Part shown: positions 8,303-16,211 of the stretch, one piece after another | How the letters are laid out: every line of letters starts with the position of its first letter | Numbering within the stretch: position 1 is the first letter of the stretch | Source: SSSZ01 sp036732025 | Lineage (GTDB): Bacteria > Pseudomonadota > Gammaproteobacteria > Burkholderiales > Rhodocyclaceae | Assembly (NCBI GenBank): GCA_036732025.1 | Contig: DAINDE010000019.1 | Location: 3,510-67,509, forward strand | DNA length: 64,000 nt | Reading direction: 5' to 3' | Program-made: the position numbers and the translations under genes | The notes under the pieces: generated by a model | Told to the model about the DNA's origin: nothing | Database searches by the model: none | What the model saw: only the letters and a program-made list of their open reading frames with translations

Positions 8303-11197
8303 TCAGCCGCAGGTGCCGACGGCGCCGCAGGCGGTGCAGAAGTCGCAGCCGTCCTTCCTGATCACCGTATGGTTGCCGCACTCGCCGCAGAGCTTGCCCT
8401 GAGTGGGCAGGACGGTGTTGCTGGCGTCTTCCGGGGCCTTGAGGATGCCCATCTGCTGCAGGGGGAAGCCCTCTTCGTCCAGGATGCCGAGCATGGCATA
8501 GCGGTGGATGATGAGGCGGGCGATGTAGGCCACCGTGGAGGGGAAGGTCTGCTGCTTGCGGGAGCCGGGGACGAAGGCCATGAAATCGCCCAGGGGCTCG
8601 GGGTAGTCCAGCAGCTTGCGCAGCTTCATGCCGATCCAGGCCGGATCGAGGACGCGCATGTCGAGGGACAGGAGCTTGCACAGGCCGTCCAGGGCGCGCG
8701 GGTAGTTGCCGGCCAGCCACATGGAGTAGGGGCGGGTGACGCCGTCGGGCAGGGTGATCTCCTTAAGGCCGAGGACGAAATCCTCGCCGGTGGAGGGGTT
8801 GCCCACGTCCACCGTCCAGGACAGGGTGCCGTCGGTACCGGTCTTCGGCTCCTTGGCGCTGAACAGGGCATCCTTCACCGGGGTGGGGCCGTCGTGGCGC
8901 AGGGCGCCCAGTTGCTCGACGCGCCAGTGGATGACCTGGGCCATGGCGGAAACCACGGAGGGCACGCGCTTCCTTTCGCCATAGGGGGGCATGGGCAGCT
9001 CGAAGGAATCGCCCGGGGTCTTGGCCAGGGCCTCCAGCTTCATCTCCAGCCAGGCGTGGTCGTTGGCCCGCATGTCCATGGACAGGGTCTTGGCGACGGC
9101 GCCCAGGCCGCGGGGTTCGGCCGGGCCGTTGGCCCACACCTCGAAGGGCCAGGCGCGGCCTTCCGGCTCCACGTGGCCGACGAAGAGGGCGAACTTGCCG
9201 ATGGGCGAGTCGATCATGTAGGTCCAGCACAGGTTGCCTTCTGGCAGGTTGGGGCGGCCCGGCCAGCGCAGGCTGGCCAGCACCGGCGCCGGCAGGTCCT
9301 TGATGGACAGGCGGCGGTTGGCGTCGGAGACGAAGTCCTGGGGCGCCTTGGCGGCGTCGGCCACCGGGGCCTCGGCCTTGGCCGGCTCGACGGAGAGCAC
9401 CGAGCCCAGCACGCTGTTGGGGCGGTAGGTGGCCAGGCCCTTCAAGCCGGCCTTCCAGGCCTGCATGTAGAGATCCTGGAAATCCTCGTAAGGATAGTCC
9501 GCCGGCACATTCACCGTCTTGGAGATGGAAGTGTCGATGTAGGGCGCCACGGCGGCGACCATGTCGGCGTGGGCTTTGGCGGAAATCTCCAGGGCGGTGA
9601 CGAAATACTCGGGCAGATTGGTCACGTCGCCGCCCAGGTGCTTGTAGAGGCGCCAGGCGTAGTCCTCGACGGCGTATTCCTTGAGGGTGCCGTCCTGCAT
9701 GCGCTTCTTGCGGTTATAGGTCCAGGAGAAAGGCGGCTCGATGCCGTTGGAGGCGTTGTCGGCGAAGGCGAGTGAAATGGTGCCGGTGGGGGCGATGGAC
9801 AACAGATGGCTGTTGCGCAGGCCGTGCTTCCGGATTTCCGTCTTGATGTCGTTGGGCAGGCGGGAGGCGAAATTGCCGCCGGAAAGGTACAACTCGGCGT
9901 TGAACAGCGGGAAGGCGCCGCGTTCCTTGGCCAGTTCGACGGAATGCAGGTAGGCGGTATCGCGCATGTATTCGGAAATGCGGGCGGCCATGGCGCGTGC
10001 TTCGGGCTTGTCGTAGGTGAGGCGCAGCATGGCCAGGGCATCGCCCAGGCCGGTGAAGCCGAGGCCGACCCGGCGCTTGTTGGCGGCTTCCTGGGCCTGG
10101 CGCTCCAGGGGCCAGTGGGTGGCGTCCAGCACGTTGTCCAGCATGCGGGTGGACACCTTGACCACTTCGCCGAAGGCCTCGAAGTCGAACTCGGCCTTGT
10201 CGGAGAAGGGGTGGCGCACGAACAGGGTGAGATTGATGGAGCCCAGGCAGCAGCAGCCGTAGGGGGGCAGGGGCTGTTCGGCGCAGGGATTGGTGGCCTC
10301 GATCACCTCGCAGTAATTGAGGTTGTTGTCCTTGTTCATGCGGTCGAGGAAGAGGATGCCCGGCTCGGCGTGGTCGTAGGTGGATTTCATCACCTGGTCC
10401 CACAGGTCGCGGGCGCGCACCTTGCGATAGACCCAGAGGCCGTCCTCGCGCTGGTAGGCGCCGGAAGACTTCATGTCGGTGTTGGGCTCGGCCCGATGCA
10501 CCAGTTCCACGTCGCCGTCGGCATCCACGGCCTGCATGAAGGCGTCGGAAACGCCGATGGAGATGTTGAAGTTGGTCAGGTCGCCCTGGTCCTTGGCGTG
10601 GATGAAGTCCTCGATGTCCGGATGGTCGCAGCGCAGCACGCCCATCTGGGCGCCGCGGCGGGCGCCGGCGGATTCGACGGTCTCGCAGGAACGGTCGAAG
10701 ACGCGCATGTAGGAGACGGGGCCGGAGGCGCGGGACTGGGTGCCCTTCACATGGGCGCCCTGGGGACGGATGCTGGAGAAGTCGTAGCCGACGCCGCCGC
10801 CCCGGCGCATGGTCTCGGCGGCCTGGGCCAGCGCCGTGTAGATGCCGGGTTTGCCGTCGGTGGTTTCGACGATGGAATCGCCCACCGGCTGCACGAAGCA
10901 GTTGATGAGGGTGGCCTGGAGGTCGGTACCGGCGGCGGAGTTGATGCGGCCGGCAGGGACGAAGCCGTTTTCCTGCGCCCACAGGAACTTGGCCTCCCAC
11001 TGGGCCTGGTCCTTTTCCTTCTCCACCTGGGCCAGGGCCCAGGCGACGCGCTTGCGCACGTCGTGGACGTTGGTTTCCTTACCCTTGGCGTATTTTTCGA
11101 GGAGCACCTCGCCGGAGATTTCCTGCTCCAGGAGGGGCGGAATTTCCGGGGCGGCGGGGATATCGGTCAGCGAAAGTTGTTCGGCCACAGGGTTCAT
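8303..11197 (-). CDS. nrdJ: Adenosylcobalamin-dependent (class II) ribonucleotide reductase
   Basis: 964 residues. It reduces ribonucleotides to deoxyribonucleotides using adenosylcobalamin to generate the thiyl radical, so it works with or without oxygen. The N-terminal half holds the reductase barrel (AGRINSAAGTDLQATLINCFV, RRGGGVGYDFSSIRPQGA, NPCAEQPLPPYGCCCLGSINL). The C-terminal ~350 residues hold the TSCPD-like repeats, and a Cys-rich end (CGECG and CDFCTACG) resembles a zinc-ribbon/redox tail. The ATG at 11197 has GAGGAG 6 bases upstream. No riboswitch for cobalamin is seen upstream; an NrdR-like box is. Confidence 0.96.
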   Translation of the reverse strand: MNPVAEQLSLTDIPAAPEIPPLLEQEISGEVLLEKYAKGKETNVHDVRKRVAWALAQVEKEKDQAQWEAKFLWAQENGFVPAGRINSAAGTDLQATLINCFVQPVGDSIVETTDGKPGIYTALAQAAETMRRGGGVGYDFSSIRPQGAHVKGTQSRASGPVSYMRVFDRSCETVESAGARRGAQMGVLRCDHPDIEDFIHAKDQGDLTNFNISIGVSDAFMQAVDADGDVELVHRAEPNTDMKSSGAYQREDGLWVYRKVRARDLWDQVMKSTYDHAEPGILFLDRMNKDNNLNYCEVIEATNPCAEQPLPPYGCCCLGSINLTLFVRHPFSDKAEFDFEAFGEVVKVSTRMLDNVLDATHWPLERQAQEAANKRRVGLGFTGLGDALAMLRLTYDKPEARAMAARISEYMRDTAYLHSVELAKERGAFPLFNAELYLSGGNFASRLPNDIKTEIRKHGLRNSHLLSIAPTGTISLAFADNASNGIEPPFSWTYNRKKRMQDGTLKEYAVEDYAWRLYKHLGGDVTNLPEYFVTALEISAKAHADMVAAVAPYIDTSISKTVNVPADYPYEDFQDLYMQAWKAGLKGLATYRPNSVLGSVLSVEPAKAEAPVADAAKAPQDFVSDANRRLSIKDLPAPVLASLRWPGRPNLPEGNLCWTYMIDSPIGKFALFVGHVEPEGRAWPFEVWANGPAEPRGLGAVAKTLSMDMRANDHAWLEMKLEALAKTPGDSFELPMPPYGERKRVPSVVSAMAQVIHWRVEQLGALRHDGPTPVKDALFSAKEPKTGTDGTLSWTVDVGNPSTGEDFVLGLKEITLPDGVTRPYSMWLAGNYPRALDGLCKLLSLDMRVLDPAWIGMKLRKLLDYPEPLGDFMAFVPGSRKQQTFPSTVAYIARLIIHRYAMLGILDEEGFPLQQMGILKAPEDASNTVLPTQGKLCGECGNHTVIRKDGCDFCTACGAVGTCG

Positions 11198-11245
11198 GAG
11201 ACGCTCCTCGGAATAGTGTTGGTCTGTTCTTGAATTTTGGCAAAG

Positions 11246-11261
11246 CTACTATATCTAGTGG
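11246..11261 (-). promoter_or_regulatory. NrdR-box-like palindrome upstream of nrdJ
   Basis: CTACTATATCTAGTGG matches about 12 of 16 positions of the NrdR consensus (acaCwATATaTwGtgt). It lies 49-64 bases upstream of the nrdJ start, where a TAGATATAG stretch could serve as the -10. A weaker half-site (AATAGTGT) at 11204-11219 is centred 42 bases away, four helical turns. NrdR is the ATP/dATP-sensing repressor of ribonucleotide reductase genes; regulation here is inferred from the site. Confidence 0.6.
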
Positions 11262-11332
11262 GTCGATGCAACACGTTGACTAAATAAGGGGGTTTTGCTT
11301 GGGGCTGTCAGCGCCCTGTCATGGCCCGGAAA

Positions 11333-11376
11333 AGCCAAAAAAAACAATGCCCCGCGATCTTTCGACCGCGGGGCAT
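11333..11376 (-). terminator. Intrinsic terminator of the pta-ackA operon
   Basis: Perfect 10-base arms ATGCCCCGCG / CGCGGGGCAT with a 10-base loop at 11347-11376. On the minus strand they are followed by TTGTTTTTTTTGG. It is 17 bases beyond the ackA stop. Confidence 0.92.
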
Positions 11377-11393
11377 CGGGAAAATTTTCCGGG

Positions 11394-12575
11394 TTACAGG
11401 GCCAGCAGCGTCTGGGTGTGGTGAGCGATCATCCACTCCTCGTTAGTGGGGATGACCAGCACATCCACCGGACTGTCGGCGGCGCTGATGCGCACGTCGT
11501 GGCGGGCGTTGGCTTCCGGGTCGAGGCGGATGCCCAGCCAGGCGCTCTGCAGACACACCCGGCGGCGTACCTCGGCGGCGTGCTCGCCGATGCCGCCGGT
11601 GAACACCAGGGCGTCGAGGCCGCCGGCGGCGGCGGCCAGCGATCCCAGTTCTCGCACGATGCGGTAGCAGAAGAGGTCCACCGCCTCCCGGGCTTCCGGC
11701 TGGTCGGAGGCGAGCAGGGTACGCATGTCCTGGGAAATGCCGGAAACACCCAGCAGGCCGGATTCCTTGTAGAGCAGGCGGGTCAGTTCCTTGACTCCCA
11801 TGCCCTTGTTTTCCATGAGGTAGAGCACCACGCCGGGGTCCAGGTTGCCGGTGCGGGTGCCCATCATGAGGCCGTCCACGGCGGTGAAGCCCATGGTCGA
11901 GGCGACCCCCTGGCGGTTGACCATGGCCGCCATGCTGGCGCCGTTGCCCAGGTGGGCGACGACGACGCGGCCGTCGGCCCGGGCAGAATGCTCGGGCAGA
12001 GCGCGGGCGATGAATTCGTAGGAAAGGCCGTGGAAGCCGTAGCGGCGCACGCCCTCGGCGGTGATGGCGCGGGGCAGGCCGAAGGTCTGGGCCACCGGCG
12101 GGTTGCTGCGGTGGAAGGCGGTGTCGAAGCAGGCCACCTGGGGCACGTCGGGCAGCAGCGCCTGCAGCGCCCGGACGCCGGCCAGGTTATGGGGCTGGTG
12201 CAGGGGGGCGAGGGTGACGAAGCCGGCCAGTTGCTCCAGGGTGGCGGCGTCCAACAGCATGGGCCGGGAGAAACGCTCGCCGCCATGGACCACCCGGTGG
12301 CCGACGGCGGCGATCTGCCAGGCTCCTTCGTGCTCGGTGAACCAGCGCAGGAGCAGGTCGAAGGCCTGGGCGTGGCTGACGCTGTCGCCGTCCAGGCGTT
12401 CGTCCGCCACCCGCTCGCCGCGGCTGTCCTTGGCGACGAGGCGGGTTTCGGCGGTGCCGATGCCGTCGATCTGGCCGGAGACCTCGGCCGTGGCGGATAG
12501 CGGGTGGGCGAGGGGAAAGAGGGCGAACTTGATCGACGACGAGCCAGCGTTGATGGTCAGGATGCCGCGGTTCAT
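11394..12575 (-). CDS. ackA: Acetate kinase
   Basis: 393 residues from the ATG at 12575, which overlaps the stop of the upstream MaoC-Pta gene (ATGA). It interconverts acetyl-phosphate + ADP with acetate + ATP. Motifs: ILTINAGSSSIKFAL (N-terminal ASKHA signature), HRVVHGG, ACFDTAFH, VVAHLGNGASM and FTGGIGEHAAEVR. Length agrees with AckA (about 400). With the upstream phosphotransacylase it forms a complete acyl-CoA to acid plus ATP module. A strong terminator follows. Confidence 0.96.
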   Translation of the reverse strand: MNRGILTINAGSSSIKFALFPLAHPLSATAEVSGQIDGIGTAETRLVAKDSRGERVADERLDGDSVSHAQAFDLLLRWFTEHEGAWQIAAVGHRVVHGGERFSRPMLLDAATLEQLAGFVTLAPLHQPHNLAGVRALQALLPDVPQVACFDTAFHRSNPPVAQTFGLPRAITAEGVRRYGFHGLSYEFIARALPEHSARADGRVVVAHLGNGASMAAMVNRQGVASTMGFTAVDGLMMGTRTGNLDPGVVLYLMENKGMGVKELTRLLYKESGLLGVSGISQDMRTLLASDQPEAREAVDLFCYRIVRELGSLAAAAGGLDALVFTGGIGEHAAEVRRRVCLQSAWLGIRLDPEANARHDVRISAADSPVDVLVIPTNEEWMIAHHTQTLLAL

Positions 12576-13975
12576 GCGCTGGCGCTCCGCCGGCTGTGAG
12601 CGATGAGGGCGGCGATGACGCAGGAGGCGGTGCGGGTCTCGGCGGTGTCGGCGCGGCTGGTCAGCACGATGGGCACGGTGGTGCCCAGCACGATGCCGGC
12701 GGTGAGGGCGTTGGCCAGGTATTCGAGCTGCTTGGCCACCATGTTGCCGGATTCCAGGTCGGGCACCACCAGGATCTCGGCATGGCCGGCCACCGCCGAC
12801 TTGATGCCCTTGGTCTTGGCGGCGACGATGGAGACGGCGTTGTCGAAGGCCAGCGGGCCGTCTAGGATGCCACCCTTGATCTGGCCGCGGTCCGCCATCT
12901 TGCACAGGGCGGCGGCGTCCAGGGTCGACTGGATCTTGGGATTCACCGTCTCGACGGCGGAAAGGATCGCCACCTTGGGCTCGGGGATGCCGATGACGTG
13001 GGCCAGGTCGATGGCGTTCTGGATGATGTCCACCTTCTCTTCTAGCGTCGGCGCGATGTTGATGGCGGCGTCGGTGATGAGGAGCGGCCGGTGGTAGGTG
13101 GGCACGTCCATGAGGAAGACGTGGCTGATGCGCCGCGAAGTGCGCAGGCCGTTGGCCCGGGAGACCACCTCGCCCATCAGTTCGTCGGTGTGCAGGCTGC
13201 CCTTCATCAGGGCCTCGGCGTCGCCGTTCCTGACCAGGGATACGGCGATGGCGGCCGAATCGTGGCTGTGTTTGGCATTGACGATGCGGATGCCGGTGAG
13301 GTCGATACCGTTTTCCTCGGCCACGGAGCGGATCTTGGCCTCCGGCCCGACCAGGATGGGTTCGATGATGCCTTCCTGGAAGGCGATCACCGGCCCCTTG
13401 AGGGATTCCACGTCGCAGGGGTGGGCCACGGCGGTGGGAATGGGCTCCAGGCCCTTCACCCGGTCGAGCAGGTGCTGGTAGCGCTCGTGCTTGTCGTCGA
13501 TGCGCACCTCGGGCATGTGGATTTCCTGCAGGCGCTCGATTTTCTCGGTGGGCGCCAGCACCTCGGCGGTGCCCCGCACCACCTGCAGGCCCTCCTGGTT
13601 GGTGCAGACGCAGTCGAAGACCACATGCTGGTTGTGGTCGAACTTCTGCTTGGCGGTGACTGTGATGGTGATGGTGTCGCCGATGGTCACCGGCCGGGAA
13701 AAGTGCAGGGTCTGGTCGACGAGGATGGTGCCGGCACCGGGGAACTGGGTGCCGAGCACCGTCGAGATCAGGGAGCCGCTCCACATGCCGTGGGCGATGA
13801 CCTCGCGGAACATGCCGCTTTCGGAATACTCGGGGTCCACCACCGCCGGATTGATGTCCCCGGTCATCACCGCGAAAAGCTTGACGTCCTCCGGGCGCAG
13901 GGTGCGCTGGAGGGAAGCGTNNNNNNNNNNGGTTTTATTGACCAGGTATCGCTGCTGCGTGCTGTCTTGGCTCAT
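12572..13975 (-). CDS. MaoC-like hydratase / phosphate acetyl(butyryl)transferase fusion protein
   Basis: 467 codons with a 10-base assembly gap leaving four residues (about 16-19) unknown. Residues ~20-150 form a MaoC/hot-dog domain (RPEDVKLFAVMTGDINPAV..., FREVIAHGMWSGSLIS with the hydratase Asp/His motif). Residues ~160-465 form a Pta-type phosphotransacylase domain (AHPCDVESLKGP, NAKHSHDSAAIAV, LMKGSLHTDELM). Such fusions are annotated as bifunctional enoyl-CoA hydratase/phosphate acetyltransferase. It is translationally coupled to ackA. Whether the natural substrate is acetyl-, butyryl- or another acyl-CoA cannot be told from sequence. The ATG at 13975 sits behind a good sigma70 promoter. 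Confidence 0.92.
   Translation of the reverse strand: MSQDSTQQRYLVNKTXXXXASLQRTLRPEDVKLFAVMTGDINPAVVDPEYSESGMFREVIAHGMWSGSLISTVLGTQFPGAGTILVDQTLHFSRPVTIGDTITITVTAKQKFDHNQHVVFDCVCTNQEGLQVVRGTAEVLAPTEKIERLQEIHMPEVRIDDKHERYQHLLDRVKGLEPIPTAVAHPCDVESLKGPVIAFQEGIIEPILVGPEAKIRSVAEENGIDLTGIRIVNAKHSHDSAAIAVSLVRNGDAEALMKGSLHTDELMGEVVSRANGLRTSRRISHVFLMDVPTYHRPLLITDAAINIAPTLEEKVDIIQNAIDLAHVIGIPEPKVAILSAVETVNPKIQSTLDAAALCKMADRGQIKGGILDGPLAFDNAVSIVAAKTKGIKSAVAGHAEILVVPDLESGNMVAKQLEYLANALTAGIVLGTTVPIVLTSRADTAETRTASCVIAALIAHSRRSASA
13921..13930. other. Assembly gap (10 N) inside the MaoC-Pta gene
   Basis: Ten undetermined bases near the 5' end of the minus-strand MaoC-Pta coding region. The reading frame continues across if the gap is taken as exactly 10 bases. 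Ten Ns is often a scaffold placeholder, so the true length may differ. Confidence 0.99.
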
Positions 13976-14026
13976 GGCCTTCTCCCGATGATTGACTGGC
14001 GGGTGCGTTTCTTCCCGCCAGCGAAG

Positions 14027-14055
14027 AGTATAGTATGCTGCGATGCAGCAAACAA
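14027..14055 (-). promoter_or_regulatory. sigma70 promoter of maoC-pta/ackA with an internal palindrome
   Basis: On the minus strand: -35 TTGTTT (14050-14055), 17-base spacer, -10 TATACT (14027-14032). The spacer is almost filled by a perfect palindrome TGCTGC-GAT-GCAGCA (14036-14050), placed to block RNA polymerase when bound. It fits the CTGC-N3-GCAG pattern remembered for the PHA regulator PhaR; the assignment is an inference. Confidence 0.6.
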
Positions 14056-14196
14056 TGTGCCAGCGTGGCCGCCGTCTTCGCCGACTTCAAGCGGAAACAT
14101 CGCTCATAGGATAATCTCGGCCCGGGCATGGAATGTGCATCCGCAGCAAGGCCGCCGCGCCGCCGGCGACCCAACCCAACAACAAGGAGTTTCAGC

Positions 14197-14994
14197 ATGA
14201 CCGCGACACCCGCGCAAACCGGCACTCTGCCGCTTCCCCTGGCCGGCAAGAAAGGCCTCATCACCGGCATCGCCAACGACAAGTCCATCGCCTACGCCGT
14301 GGCCAAGGCGGTGCGGGAGCTGGGCGCCGAAATCGCCCTCACCTACCAGAACGACAAGACCGCCAACTACACCCGCCCCCTGGCCGAGGCCCTGGGCGCT
14401 CGCGTCTTCGAGAAACTGGACGTCTCACAACCGGGAAGCCTGGAAGGCGTCATCGAGAAATGCGGCGCCGAATTCGGCGAAATCGACTTCGCCATCCATT
14501 CCATGGCCTTCTGCAACGCCGACGACCTCCACGGCCGGGTCATCGATACCTCGGAAGCAGGCTTCGACGCCGCCATGAACGTCTCCTGCCACAGCTTCCT
14601 GCGCATGGCCAAGGCCCTGGAACCCCTCATGGCCCACGGCGGCTCCCTCATCACCATGTCCTACCTGGGCGCCGAGCGGGTGGTGCGCAACTATGGCGTC
14701 ATGGGCATCATCAAGGCGGCGCTGGAATCCGCCGTCCGCTACATGGCCTACGACCTGGGGCCCAAGGGCATCCGCGTCTTCGCCGTCTCCCCCGGCCCCA
14801 TCATGACCCGGGCCGCCTCCGGCATCGCCAACTTCAACCAGCTCCTGGAAGCCGACGCCGTCAAGGCGCCCCTGGGCCGCACCGTCACCATCGAGGAAGT
14901 CGGCGCCCTCACGGCCTTCCTGTGCACCCCGGGCTCCTCAGGCATGACCGGGCAGACCATCTACGTGGACGCCGGCGCCCACATCGTCGCCTGA
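14197..14994 (+). CDS. fabI: Enoyl-[acyl-carrier-protein] reductase (NADH)
   Basis: 265 residues from the ATG at 14197, chosen for AAGGAG 7 bases upstream; an in-frame ATG at 14128 would add 23 Pro/Arg-rich residues with no family match. FabI performs the last reduction in each fatty acid elongation cycle. It is a short-chain dehydrogenase with the divergent FabI cofactor loop GIANDKSIAYAVA. The catalytic pair Y-x6-K is in NYGVMGIIKAALESAVRYMA, preceded by SYLGAERV, and the substrate loop is PGPIMTRAASGI. It is divergent from maoC-pta, and no partner gene is evident in its transcription unit. Confidence 0.95.
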   Translation: MTATPAQTGTLPLPLAGKKGLITGIANDKSIAYAVAKAVRELGAEIALTYQNDKTANYTRPLAEALGARVFEKLDVSQPGSLEGVIEKCGAEFGEIDFAIHSMAFCNADDLHGRVIDTSEAGFDAAMNVSCHSFLRMAKALEPLMAHGGSLITMSYLGAERVVRNYGVMGIIKAALESAVRYMAYDLGPKGIRVFAVSPGPIMTRAASGIANFNQLLEADAVKAPLGRTVTIEEVGALTAFLCTPGSSGMTGQTIYVDAGAHIVA

Positions 14995-15037
14995 GCGCGG
15001 TATCCTCGGGCTTTCCGTTCCCCCCGGAGGGCGGCCC

Positions 15038-15616
15038 GTGACCATCGCCCAAGGCTCGATCATCCCCGACCCGGTCCCCGACCACCCCCTCCTGCGGGGG
15101 AGGCAGGAGATCGGGCGCGGGGAGAACACCATCGTCCTGGAAGCCGGCGAGGTGGACGGCCAGGAGCGGGTCTACAAGCTCCTCTCGTCCCCCACCGACT
15201 ACGCCTACTACACGGCGCCGGACCGTCCCGCCGGCACCCATTTCCCCGTGGTCTATGCGGACCACGGCACCGTCGGCCGCTCGAGCCGGGGCTTCCCCTT
15301 CCACATCGTCGAGGTGGAGCGCCTCTACCCGCTGCCCGGCAGCGGCCAGGCGGCGGATGCAGCCACCAAGATTTCCACCGCCTACTTCGACGCCTGCCTC
15401 ATGTGGCGCAACCTGGCCCAGGATATGGGGCGCATTGCCCTGCACCATCTGGTGGTCACCCCCATGGGCTGGACCGAAACGGTGCGCGAATCCCTCCAGG
15501 CCCTGGAAGCCTTCGCCGGCGAATACGGCGCCCTGCCCGACCTCATCAAGGCCGACAACCTGATGATGCGCAAGGACGGCACCCTCGTCTTCTCCGACCC
15601 CGTGTTCATGGAATAA
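15038..15616 (+). CDS. Uncharacterised protein with protein-kinase-like features
   Basis: 192 residues from a GTG preceded by CCGGAGG. No confident family is recognised. Seen in sequence: a glycine-rich loop-like stretch (IGRGENTIVLEAG, ~residues 25-37), a lysine in VYKLL some 15 residues later, an acidic hinge-like EVERLYPL, and near the C-terminus DLIKADNLMMRKDGTLVFSD, which resembles the kinase catalytic loop plus DFG region. The chain ends right there, so a normal C-lobe is missing. This is read as a minimal kinase-fold protein, inferred only. It is followed 4 bases later by a phosphatase-like gene with the same first five residues (MTIAQ), suggesting a functional pair. Confidence 0.5.
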   Translation: MTIAQGSIIPDPVPDHPLLRGRQEIGRGENTIVLEAGEVDGQERVYKLLSSPTDYAYYTAPDRPAGTHFPVVYADHGTVGRSSRGFPFHIVEVERLYPLPGSGQAADAATKISTAYFDACLMWRNLAQDMGRIALHHLVVTPMGWTETVRESLQALEAFAGEYGALPDLIKADNLMMRKDGTLVFSDPVFME

Positions 15617-15620
15617 GGCC

Positions 15621-16106
15621 GTGACCATCGCCCAGATCCACTTCACCTCCCGCGAGCACGCCGAATCCCTCAAGGGTGATCCGGCCATGGCGGTCATTTC
15701 CATCACCGACCCGGGGGCGCCGCCGGCCCGGCTCGATCCGCTTTTCCTGCACGTCCTGCGCCTGGCCTTCTTTGACGCCGTCCCCGCCGACGAATACATG
15801 CCGGCGCTGCCGGGCCTCTTCGACCTGCCCCTGGCCCGGCGGGTGGTCGAGTTCGTCGGGCGCCTGCATGGGGCCCCGGAGGTGCTATCCCTGCTGGTCC
15901 ATTGCGAATACGGCGTCAGCCGCTCGGCGGCGGTGGCCCTCTTCGCCGAGGCCTGCACCGGCGCACCGCTGGCGGCGCGGGAATACACCGGCGAAGCCAA
16001 CCAGTGGGTCATCGACCGCCTGCAGCAGGCGCATCCGGGCCTGGAGATCGAGGTGCCGCCGCCGGCGGCCGCCCGGGAACGCCGGCTGGCGCCGCGCCCG
16101 TTCTAG
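15621..16106 (+). CDS. Dual-specificity/tyrosine phosphatase-like protein
   Basis: 161 residues from a GTG, 4 bases after the kinase-like gene. The stretch VHCEYGVSRSAAVAL contains the Cx5R phosphatase P-loop (C95, R101) with the typical trailing serine/alanines. An upstream loop (LRLAFFDAVPADEY) offers aspartates that could act as general acid. Overall size fits a compact dual-specificity phosphatase fold. No signal peptide is present, so it is presumably cytoplasmic. Pairing with the kinase-like protein suggests reversible phosphorylation of a shared target or nucleotide; the substrate is unknown. Confidence 0.65.
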   Translation: MTIAQIHFTSREHAESLKGDPAMAVISITDPGAPPARLDPLFLHVLRLAFFDAVPADEYMPALPGLFDLPLARRVVEFVGRLHGAPEVLSLLVHCEYGVSRSAAVALFAEACTGAPLAAREYTGEANQWVIDRLQQAHPGLEIEVPPPAAARERRLAPRPF

Positions 16107-16211
16107 TCCGCGGACCGAATGCCCCATCCCGCGGCCGGTTGACCGAGCGCAACAAGTCGTAACGCAAGGGTGCTAGGCTATGCCCGTTGAGTGATCACGG
16201 AGGGCATCCAA

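Noticed and set aside
11198..11393. Cobalamin riboswitch upstream of the B12-dependent nrdJ
   Set aside because: No B12-box or related conserved segment is visible in the region; only an NrdR-like box and the ackA terminator are present.
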